NCBI GenBank assembly: GCA_964396055.1
Contig: CAYNDV010000043.1
Location: forward strand, 1-31,109
Direction: 5' to 3'
Length of the DNA stretch: 31,109 bases
Source: CAYJPV01 sp964396055
GTDB lineage: Bacteria > Acidobacteriota > Vicinamibacteria > Vicinamibacterales > JAKQTR01
Part shown: positions 15,229-21,653 of the stretch, piece after piece
How positions within the stretch are numbered: position 1 is the first letter of the stretch
Layout of the letters: every line of letters starts with the position of its first letter
Program-made: the position numbers and the translations under genes
The notes under the pieces: model-generated
The model's database searches: none
Seen by the model: only the letters and a program-made list of their open reading frames with translations
Told to the model about the DNA's origin: nothing

Positions 15229-16422
15229 ATGTCCCACGATACGAAGTCGCTCGGCGTCGACAGCCAGCTCATCCACGCCGGCGCCCACAAGGATCCGTTC
15301 GGCAGCGCCACGGTGCCGATCTATCAGACATCGACGTTTGCGTTCGACAGCGCCCAGACGGGTGCCGACCGGTTTGCGGGCACGGCCGCTGGTTACATCT
15401 ACACGCGGCTCGGCAATCCCACCATCAGCGCCCTGGAACGCTGTGTCGCCGAACTGGAGAACGGCGCGATGGGCGTCGCGACCAGTTCGGGCATGGGCGC
15501 GGTGTCGGCCGTGTACCTGGCCTTCCTCGGTCAGGGCGCGCATCTGGTGGGCACCTCGTCGGTCTACGGGCCGTCCAGGCTGCTTGCCGAGAAGCACCTG
15601 TCGCGGTTCGGCGTGGCGTCGACCTGGGTGGACACCACGGATCTGGCCAACCTGCGCGCGGCAATACGCCCCGAGACGCGGATGGTGTACGTGGAGAGCC
15701 CGGCCAACCCGACCATGCAGGTGACCGACCTGGCGGGCGCGGCGGCCATCGCCCACGAGCACGGCGCAATGCTCGTGGTGGACAACACCTTCGCAAGCCC
15801 CTACCTGCAGAAGCCCCTCGACCTGGGGGCCGACGTGGTGCTGCACTCGGTCACCAAGTTCCTCAATGGTCACGCGGATGTCGTGGGCGGCATCGTCGTG
15901 GCAAAGGGCGAGACGCACGGCAAGGCAATCCGCGCGATGATGATCGCCTCGGGCTGCAACATGGACCCGCACCAGGCGTACCTCGTGCTGCGCGGCATCA
16001 AGACGCTGGGCGTGCGCGTCGAGCGGGCGCAGGCCAACGCGATGAAGATCGCCAGGTGGCTGGAGTCGCACCCTCGCGTCAACTGGGTCCGCTACGTCGG
16101 GCTGCCGTCGCATCCGCAGCACGAACTGGTCAAGCAGCAGATGACCGGGTTCGGCGCGATGATCGCCTTCGAGCTGAAGGGCGGCCTCGAGGCGGGGCGG
16201 ACGGTGATGGACAACGTGCGGCTGGCCACGCTGGCGGTGTCGCTCGGCGGCGTCGAAACGCTGATCGAGCACCCGGCATCGATGACGCACGCGGGCGTAT
16301 CGCGCGAACACCGCGAGGAAGCCGGCATCACCGACGGCCTTGTGCGTTACGCGGTCGGTATCGAGAATGTCGACGACCTGATCAACGACCTCGCGCAGGC
16401 GTTCGAGAAGATCAGGGGCTAG
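15229..16422 (+). CDS. Cys/Met-metabolism PLP enzyme (methionine gamma-lyase / cystathionine gamma-lyase family)
   Basis: This 397-aa cytosolic enzyme is of the trans-sulfuration fold type I family. PLP-site features are YTRLGNPT (58-65; Y58 and R60 bind phosphate of the neighbouring subunit), SSGMGA (86-91), Y113, D185 in VVDNTFASPYL, and the Schiff-base lysine K210 in HSVTKFLNGH. Near the C-terminus, SLGGVETLIEHPASMTH is conserved. The overall sequence is most like methionine gamma-lyase, which makes methanethiol, ammonia and 2-oxobutyrate. However, the cysteine typical of that enzyme after the active-site Tyr (YGC) is replaced by YGP (P115), so cystathionine gamma-lyase or a sulfhydrylase is equally possible. 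I chose ATG 15229 with GAGG 5 nt upstream. The stop codon is the first TAG of a 7-bp repeat array. Confidence 0.9.
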   Translation: MSHDTKSLGVDSQLIHAGAHKDPFGSATVPIYQTSTFAFDSAQTGADRFAGTAAGYIYTRLGNPTISALERCVAELENGAMGVATSSGMGAVSAVYLAFLGQGAHLVGTSSVYGPSRLLAEKHLSRFGVASTWVDTTDLANLRAAIRPETRMVYVESPANPTMQVTDLAGAAAIAHEHGAMLVVDNTFASPYLQKPLDLGADVVLHSVTKFLNGHADVVGGIVVAKGETHGKAIRAMMIASGCNMDPHQAYLVLRGIKTLGVRVERAQANAMKIARWLESHPRVNWVRYVGLPSHPQHELVKQQMTGFGAMIAFELKGGLEAGRTVMDNVRLATLAVSLGGVETLIEHPASMTHAGVSREHREEAGITDGLVRYAVGIENVDDLINDLAQAFEKIRG

Positions 16423-16451
16423 AGGCTAGAGGCTAGAGGCTAGAGGCTAGA
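16417..16451 (+). repeat. 7-bp tandem array, unit GGCTAGA (5 copies), overlapping a stop codon
   Basis: Five perfect GGCTAGA units start inside the last codons of the PLP lyase; the gene's TAG stop is the TAG of unit one. Because each unit carries TAG and 7 is not a multiple of 3, the array places stops in all three forward frames. Confidence 0.95.
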
Positions 16452-16457
16452 GAGACG

Positions 16458-16510
16458 ACGGGCGTGGCGAGGGGCAGGGCTGAAGCCCTGCACTACATCG
16501 CCACGCCCGT
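16458..16510. repeat. Nested REP-like palindrome, possible bidirectional terminator
   Basis: ACGGGCGTGGCGA (16458-16470) and TCGCCACGCCCGT (16498-16510) form a perfect 13-bp outer stem. Inside, GCAGGGC (16474-16480) and GCCCTGC (16485-16491) form a 7-bp stem around TGAA. On the minus strand it reads GTGGCG ... GGCTTCAGCC ... CGCCAC, sharing its ends and core with 6581-6610. It lies between convergent genes. Confidence 0.85.
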
Positions 16511-16545
16511 GCTGTCTGTTGTCTCCGGCCTATCCGGGCCACCTC

Positions 16546-17079
16546 CTATACGAGGTCAGCCTTGAGATACACGGCCGTCTTCGCCGCCATGTCGTGGAGC
16601 GCCTGCTTCTTGTCGCCCAGGACGAGGAAGCAGCCGATGAAGATCACGAACCCCACGAGCGATCCGAGGGTGCCCACGAGGCTGATGCCCGTGATGGCGC
16701 CGAGCGTGCCCAGGATCGATCCGGCGTACTTCACGGCCCACCGGGTGAAGTAGACCGCCGTCGGAGCGGTCCGGCCGTCCTCGGTCCCGATCTTGAGCTT
16801 CAGGATCATCTTGCCGGGTGACGCGCCCGTGAACGCCTCGATGAGGCCGTACAGAATCGCGACGAGGTACATCCCCACCATCATGCCGCCCATGAACCCG
16901 AGGGCGGCCGCAGCCACTGCGGCGGCTTCCTCGTCGGTGGCCGTGCCGGCTGCCGCGCCGGCGCCAATGCCGAGGATGCTGCCGAGGATGCCTCCGAAGA
17001 GGCCACCCGCGATCATGATGACGACGGCGTCGATCACCGCCGCGCCGAGGCGCGGCCCGAATCCCACCCGCTTGTCCAT
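16546..17079 (-). CDS. RDD-family membrane protein
   Basis: This 177-aa inner-membrane protein has an RDD-like opening (GFGPRLGAAVIDAVVI; the family name comes from Arg and Asp residues in the helices). It has three to four hydrophobic stretches with unusual Gly/Ala-rich helices, and SPGKMILKLKI in the middle, the usual RDD signature before the last helices. The C-terminal GDKKQALHDMAAKTAVY is also typical. AGGAGG lies 6 nt before the ATG. A minus-strand CATAAT at 17113-17118 provides its own promoter candidate, so it is probably not part of the hydantoinase operon upstream. RDD proteins have been linked to ion exchange and other transport, but none of that can be read here. It converges on the PLP-lyase gene across the repeat region. 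Confidence 0.88.
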   Translation of the reverse strand: MDKRVGFGPRLGAAVIDAVVIMIAGGLFGGILGSILGIGAGAAAGTATDEEAAAVAAAALGFMGGMMVGMYLVAILYGLIEAFTGASPGKMILKLKIGTEDGRTAPTAVYFTRWAVKYAGSILGTLGAITGISLVGTLGSLVGFVIFIGCFLVLGDKKQALHDMAAKTAVYLKADLV

Positions 17080-17112
17080 CTGGGTCCTCCTGGGTTGTCC
17101 GACGGTCCGCCT

Positions 17113-17118
17113 ATTATG
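17113..17118 (-). promoter_or_regulatory. candidate -10 box CATAAT for the RDD gene
   Basis: On the minus strand CATAAT matches five of six consensus positions, 34 nt before the RDD start codon and within the 87-nt gap after the hydantoinase gene. The -35 at 17-18 bp spacing is poor. Confidence 0.35.
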
Positions 17119-17166
17119 CGTACTGACTCCCCCCGGCGCCAGTGGGGTCGTGACCGGGGCCGGGAC

Positions 17167-18597
17167 TCACCGGATGACGGGAGCCTGGACGATGACACTC
17201 CTGTCACGTCCGGCGCCTGCGAAACGCGGCACGAAGCGGCCGCGGCCGGGGGCGCCCGTCACCTGCCCCTCGTGCCAGACGACCTCGCCACGGGCGATGG
17301 TCGTCTCGGGCCAGCCCGTCACGCGCCAGCCTTCAAAGGGGCTGTCATCCATCGCGTCGTGCAGCCGCGCCTGCGACACGGTGTCGGTCCGCTCCGGGTC
17401 CCAGATCACCAGGTCGGCATCCGTCCCAGCCGCGATGCGTCCCTTTCCGGGCAGGCCGTAGATCCGGGCCGGCGCCGTGGCAGTCAACTCCACGAAGCGC
17501 TCCAGCGTGAGGCGGCCGCGCACGACACCTTCGGAGAACAGCAGCGGCATCCGCAGCTCGAGGCCCGGCAGGCCGTTCGGGATCTTCGTGAACGGCGCCT
17601 GCCCGCCTGCCACCATCTTGCCCTGCGGATCGCGGAGGCGGTACGGGGCGTGGTCGGACGCGACCAGGTCGAGCGTCCCGTCGGCCAGCGCGGCCCAGAG
17701 CGCCTCCTGGTCGTCGCGCGCGCGCAGCGGCGGGCTGCAGATGTAGCGCGCCATGTCGAACCCCGGGTGGTCCATGTCGGCGGCCGTCAGGACGAGGTAC
17801 TGCGGGCACGTCTCGGCGAACACCTGCGCGCCCCGCGCGCGCGCCGCCGCGATGGGCTCCAGCGCCACCCGGCACGACACGTGGACGATGAAGACCGGGG
17901 CCCCGGCAAGTCCGGCCAAGGCAATCGCGCGGTGCGTGGCCTCGCCCTCGGCGGCGGACGGCCGCGCCGCCGGGTGGTGGCGCGGCTCGGTCTTCCCCTG
18001 CGCCAGCAGCCGCTCGGTTGCCCACGCGACGGCATCGTGGTTCTCGGCGTGCACCATCACCAGGGCACCGTGAGCCTGCGCCGCGTCGCAGACCGCCAGC
18101 AACTGCCGGTCCGATACCTTGAGCGCCTCGTAGGTCAGATAGACCTTGAGCGACGGACAGCCCTCGCGAATCAGTGCCGGCAGTTCGTCGCGCAGCACCT
18201 CCGGCGTCGGGTCGGACACGATGAGGTGGAAGCCGTAGTCCACGAAGGCGCGGTTCCGGGCGCGTTCGTGGTACGCCGCCACCACCTCGCGCAGCGACTG
18301 CCCGCGGTGCTGGGCGGCGAACGGCAGCACCGTGGTCGTGCCGCCGCACGCGGCCGACACCCCGGCCGTGTAGAAATCGTCAGCGGTCATGAGCCCGCTC
18401 GACGACCGCTGGTCGATGTGGCAGTGGGCGTCGATGCCGCCGGGCAGCACCAGGCGTCCCGAGGCCTCGAGATCCCGCGTGGCGGGTCCCAGGCCGGGCG
18501 CCACCTCGGCGATGATGCCGCCGCGCACACCCACGTCGGCGCAGCGGACACCCGCCGGCGTCACCACCGTGCCGCCACGAACGACCAGGTCAAACAT
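17167..18597 (-). CDS. Hydantoinase/dihydropyrimidinase-family cyclic amidohydrolase
   Basis: This 476-aa cytosolic amidohydrolase has a binuclear metal centre. All expected ligands are visible: H58 and H60 in GGIDAHCHID, the carbamylated lysine K151 in SLKVYLTYE, H183 in VHAEN, H239 in IVHVS and D315 in ASDHAPY. Length and motif order fit D-hydantoinase/dihydropyrimidinase better than allantoinase or dihydroorotase, and these enzymes open cyclic diamide rings such as 5,6-dihydrouracil or hydantoins. The start ATG overlaps the end of the aldolase gene by 8 nt, so translation is coupled. It is the last gene of the operon VOC protein, aldolase, amidohydrolase. No carbamoyl-amino-acid hydrolase is nearby, so a complete pyrimidine pathway is not shown. 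The substrate is unresolved. Confidence 0.9.
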   Translation of the reverse strand: MFDLVVRGGTVVTPAGVRCADVGVRGGIIAEVAPGLGPATRDLEASGRLVLPGGIDAHCHIDQRSSSGLMTADDFYTAGVSAACGGTTTVLPFAAQHRGQSLREVVAAYHERARNRAFVDYGFHLIVSDPTPEVLRDELPALIREGCPSLKVYLTYEALKVSDRQLLAVCDAAQAHGALVMVHAENHDAVAWATERLLAQGKTEPRHHPAARPSAAEGEATHRAIALAGLAGAPVFIVHVSCRVALEPIAAARARGAQVFAETCPQYLVLTAADMDHPGFDMARYICSPPLRARDDQEALWAALADGTLDLVASDHAPYRLRDPQGKMVAGGQAPFTKIPNGLPGLELRMPLLFSEGVVRGRLTLERFVELTATAPARIYGLPGKGRIAAGTDADLVIWDPERTDTVSQARLHDAMDDSPFEGWRVTGWPETTIARGEVVWHEGQVTGAPGRGRFVPRFAGAGRDRSVIVQAPVIR

Positions 18598-19525
18598 CGG
18601 CCGCCTCCGCGTGCCGTTCGAGCCGGCTGATGAGCGCGTCGAGGTCTTCGACGTCCGCTGGGCGCAGGCGGGGCCCCGGCGCCCGCGTCACGGCGCTCCG
18701 GATGGCGCCGCGCCGCCGGAGGATTTCCTTGCGCACCGCCAGGCCGAACCCCGGCTGCTGCTCGTAGAGCACGAGCGGCAGGTAGGCGTCGAACAGGTCA
18801 TCGGCCCCGGACGCGTCCCCCGCGGCGAACCGCTCGAAGACCGACACCAGCATGTCCGGGAACGCGAAGCCCGTCATCGCCCCGTCGGCCCCGCGCCGGA
18901 GAAACTGGGGAAAGTACAGGCCGCCGTTGCCAATCAGCACACTGACGCGCCGCAGGTGATCGCGCGCCGAGTCTGCCCGGATCCGCGTGAGCTTGTCGAG
19001 GCCCGGGCAGTCCTCGAGTTTCAGCATGATCAGCGAGGGGAAGGCCCGCACCATCCGCAGGAACAACGTCGATGACAGGTAGACGTTCGTGGTCGGCGGA
19101 TAGTCCTGGTAGATCACGGGCACGTCCGGCCCGAGGGCGTCGACGACGCCCCGCATGTAGTCGAAGATCTGGTCGTCCGTGCGCAGGCCTGTCGGCGGTG
19201 CCACGAGGACGGCCGATGCCCCCTCACCCATGACCCGCCGGGTCAACTCCCCCATCGGCGCCAGGCCGCCGGCGCTGACGCCGACGACGACCGGCACGCG
19301 CCCGTCCACGCGCCGGATCACCCGGGCCGAGAACGCGGCGGCCTCGTCGAGCGTGAGCTTCTGGGCCTCGCCCATCATGCCGAGCAGCGTGATGCCGTGC
19401 ACGCCGCACTGCAGGTAGAAGTCCGTCAGGCGGTCCGCGCTCTCCCAGTCGATGGCCTGGTCATCGTCGAACGGGGTGGCGGAGATGACGTAGACGCCCC
19501 GTGCCTGCTCATCGAGCCTCGACAT
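18590..19525 (-). CDS. DapA-fold (class I, NAL/DHDPS superfamily) aldolase
   Basis: This 311-aa TIM-barrel aldolase has the Schiff-base lysine K169 in IMLKLED and the partner tyrosine Y139 in PVIYQDYPP. The phosphate/carboxylate-binding loop reads GMMGEAQKL (49-57), where true dihydrodipicolinate synthase has GTTGES; losing both threonines argues against lysine biosynthesis. A catabolic 2-oxo-acid aldolase or dehydratase is more likely. It is the middle gene of an operon: 10 nt after the VOC gene and overlapping the amidohydrolase by 8 nt. With the hydantoinase it may degrade a cyclic amide whose ring-opened product yields a 2-oxo acid, which is inference. The C-terminal about 30 residues are Arg-rich and variable. 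The gene is intact. Confidence 0.87.
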   Translation of the reverse strand: MSRLDEQARGVYVISATPFDDDQAIDWESADRLTDFYLQCGVHGITLLGMMGEAQKLTLDEAAAFSARVIRRVDGRVPVVVGVSAGGLAPMGELTRRVMGEGASAVLVAPPTGLRTDDQIFDYMRGVVDALGPDVPVIYQDYPPTTNVYLSSTLFLRMVRAFPSLIMLKLEDCPGLDKLTRIRADSARDHLRRVSVLIGNGGLYFPQFLRRGADGAMTGFAFPDMLVSVFERFAAGDASGADDLFDAYLPLVLYEQQPGFGLAVRKEILRRRGAIRSAVTRAPGPRLRPADVEDLDALISRLERHAEAADV

Positions 19526-19535
19526 CGTGTCGCCG

Positions 19536-20036
19536 CTACCTTTCCGCCAGCGCTTTCAGCAGCGCGGCGTTCTGCGGATGCTCCAGGAAGGTCTCGAACT
19601 CGAGGAAGTACCCCTCGGGATCGTACGCCACGAACCCGCGCGTCGGGTGCCGCGTGGCATCACGGAGGGGCCCGCGCATCTTCACGCCCTTCGACACGAG
19701 GTAGTCGTACCACTGGTCGATCTGCCGGGTGACAAACGACACCGTGACCGGCTTGGTGTCGGACGCGCGGTGCAGCCCCTGCGACTCGTCGACCAGGCCG
19801 ATGAACGACGTCGGGGACACGCGGTAGATCTTCGCGAACCCCTGATCGACGGTCAGCGTCAACCCCAGGACGTCCTCGTAGAAGCGCTGCGCGGCAGGGA
19901 TGTCCTTGTAGTACAAGAAGACGATGTTCGCCTGCACGCCCAGGGCGGCTGGGCGTCCCGGCGCGGGAGGCTGGGCAGACAGGCTCGCGGACATCAGCAG
20001 ACCTCCGGCAATCAGCAACAGCAGGCCACGTCTCAT
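19536..20036 (-). CDS. Exported VOC-superfamily (glyoxalase-like) protein
   Basis: This 166-aa protein has a clear signal peptide (MRRGLLLLIAGGLLMSASLSAQ), so it acts outside the cytoplasm, which is uncommon for vicinal-oxygen-chelate proteins. The mature part is one VOC unit: VQANIVFLYYKDIPAAQRFYEDVLGL, a central FIGLVDE, then VTVSFVTRQIDQWYDYLVSKGV and a closing RGFVAYDPEGYFLEFE. The last Glu (FLEFE) is the usual metal ligand, while an N-terminal His ligand is not evident. GGAGGA lies 4 nt before ATG 20036. It is the first gene of the operon leading to the aldolase (10-nt gap). A -10-like TATTCT lies at 20063-20068, inside the opposite decarboxylase gene. The substrate is unknown. Confidence 0.85.
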   Translation of the reverse strand: MRRGLLLLIAGGLLMSASLSAQPPAPGRPAALGVQANIVFLYYKDIPAAQRFYEDVLGLTLTVDQGFAKIYRVSPTSFIGLVDESQGLHRASDTKPVTVSFVTRQIDQWYDYLVSKGVKMRGPLRDATRHPTRGFVAYDPEGYFLEFETFLEHPQNAALLKALAER

Positions 20037-21528
20037 GTCATCCTCCGAATCCAACGGGGCAGAGAATACCACGGCCGGCGGGCACCCGGTCCTCGACGCA
20101 ATCGCGCGCGACGCGGAGCCGGAGGCCGGCCTGGCGTTCGTGACGCTCGTCGCCGATTACCTGGCCTCCACCGCGGCGCGTGAGGGCGCCGTCTCGACGG
20201 CCCGGACGCCGGAAGAACTGGCGGCACGTTTCGCCGAACCGCTGCCGCGCGACGGCCGGCCCCTGCCGGAGGTGCTGGCCCGGGTGGCGCGCGACGTCGT
20301 GCCGGACTGTAACCGGCTGATGGACCCGCGTTACATGGGCCACCAGGTGTCGGCGCCGGTCCCGGCGGCCGTCTGGACGGAGGCGCTGACCGCCGCCTTG
20401 AACCAGTCGGGCGCGGTGTGGGAGATGTCACCGGCCGGCACCGCCATCGAAGCCTGCGTCATCCGCTGGTTCGCGGACGGCGTCGGGTACGGGCCGGAAG
20501 CGGGCGGCACGTTCACGTCGGGCGGCACGGAGGCCACCTTTGCGGGCCTGCTGGCCGCGCGTCAGGCCGCCTGCCCGGACGCGTGGACGGCCGGTCTCGG
20601 CCCGGACCTGCCGGTAGTGGTCTGCGGCGAGCACGCGCACTACGGCGTCGCACGGGCCGTGGGTGAACTCGGGCTCGGAACCAGCCGGATCGTCACGGTC
20701 CCGTCGCGGGACTTCCGCCTGGACGTCGAGGCCCTGGCGCGCGTGCTGCGGGGCCTGCGGGACTCTGGCACCCGTGTCATGGCGGTGGTGGCCACGGCGG
20801 GCAGCACGGCCACCGGCACGTTCGACGACCTCGACGCCGTCGGCCGGCTCTGCGATGAGGGTGGCCTGTGGCTCCACGTGGACGGGGCTCACGGCGCCTC
20901 GGCGCTGCTCTCGCGGCGGCACCGCGACCGGCTGGCGGGCATCGCCCGCGCCCGGACGCTCGCGTGGGATCCGCACAAGATGCTGCTCATGCCCCTCAGC
21001 GCGAGCGTCGTGCTGGCGCGCGACGAGCGGGACCTGGAGGCGGCCTTTTCGCAGCGGGCGCCCTACCTGTTTCACGCGCGCGACGGGGCGCGCAACTGGG
21101 ACCAGGGCGTGCGCACGTTCCAGTGCTCGCGGCGCATCGACGCCCTCAAGGTCTGGGTGGCGTTCCAGCGGTACGGGGCCGACGGACTGGGCGCGCTGTA
21201 CGACCGGCTGTGTGCGCGGGCACAGGATCTCCATGGGCTCGTCACCGCGTCGCCGGACTTCGAGGCGCTCCACGTCCCCGAGTCGAACATCCTGTGTTTC
21301 CGCTACCGCGGCCGCGACGACACGCCCGACGCGGACCTCGACGGGTGGAACCTGCGGCTGCGGACGGCCTTCAACCGCGGCGGCGACGGCTGGATCACGA
21401 CCACGGTGCTCGGCGGCCGCCGTGTCCTGCGGGTGACGGTCATGAATCCCCGCACCACGACGGCCGACCTGGCCCGGATGCTGGACGGCCTGCGGACCCT
21501 CGCCGACGCGGCCGCCGACCGGGCGTAA
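20035..21528 (+). CDS. Group II PLP-dependent amino-acid decarboxylase
   Basis: This 497-aa cytosolic enzyme is of the DDC/GadB-like group II decarboxylase family. Landmarks are YMGHQVSAP (100-108), the PLP phosphate region TFTSGGTEA (159-167), H200/H202 in GEHAHYG, D283-A-H in HVDGAHGAS, and the internal aldimine lysine K315 in DPHKML. Family members act on glutamate, aromatic amino acids, 2,4-diaminobutyrate or cysteine sulfinate; the substrate is not readable. The ATG shares CATG with the start of the divergent VOC gene, so the two genes overlap head-to-head by 2 nt. No other ATG or GTG precedes the conserved region, and only a weak AGCAGG is upstream. Where its promoter lies is unclear, possibly inside the VOC gene. 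A 126-nt gap with a strong hairpin follows. Confidence 0.88.
   Translation: MSSSESNGAENTTAGGHPVLDAIARDAEPEAGLAFVTLVADYLASTAAREGAVSTARTPEELAARFAEPLPRDGRPLPEVLARVARDVVPDCNRLMDPRYMGHQVSAPVPAAVWTEALTAALNQSGAVWEMSPAGTAIEACVIRWFADGVGYGPEAGGTFTSGGTEATFAGLLAARQAACPDAWTAGLGPDLPVVVCGEHAHYGVARAVGELGLGTSRIVTVPSRDFRLDVEALARVLRGLRDSGTRVMAVVATAGSTATGTFDDLDAVGRLCDEGGLWLHVDGAHGASALLSRRHRDRLAGIARARTLAWDPHKMLLMPLSASVVLARDERDLEAAFSQRAPYLFHARDGARNWDQGVRTFQCSRRIDALKVWVAFQRYGADGLGALYDRLCARAQDLHGLVTASPDFEALHVPESNILCFRYRGRDDTPDADLDGWNLRLRTAFNRGGDGWITTTVLGGRRVLRVTVMNPRTTTADLARMLDGLRTLADAAADRA
20063..20068 (-). promoter_or_regulatory. candidate -10 box TATTCT for the VOC-aldolase-amidohydrolase operon
   Basis: Minus-strand TATTCT lies 27 nt before the VOC start codon, with SD GGAGGA in between. 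It falls inside codons 10-12 of the divergent decarboxylase. The -35 region is poor. Confidence 0.3.
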
Positions 21529-21587
21529 TCACGTCGATTGCGGCTGCGCGGACGCGCCCGCTGGGGTACGATGGCGGGTGACAGCAT

Positions 21588-21623
21588 GCGGAGGCGGCTG
21601 GCGCCGGCGCCGGCCGCCTCCGC
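21588..21623. terminator. 16-bp hairpin between decarboxylase and UPF0182 genes
   Basis: GCGGAGGCGGC (21588-21598) pairs perfectly with GCCGCCTCCGC (21613-21623). A T-G and four further G-C pairs extend the stem to a CCGG loop. It lies 60 nt after the decarboxylase stop and 30 nt before the UPF0182 start, so it could be a terminator (no T-run) or a stable leader hairpin of the UPF0182 mRNA. Confidence 0.55.
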
Positions 21624-21653
21624 CCCGGCACATCCCCACTTCAGGAGCCGTCC

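Noticed and set aside
18590..19525. Dihydrodipicolinate synthase (dapA) annotation
   Set aside because: Both threonines of the GTTGES loop are replaced (GMMGEA) and the context is catabolic.
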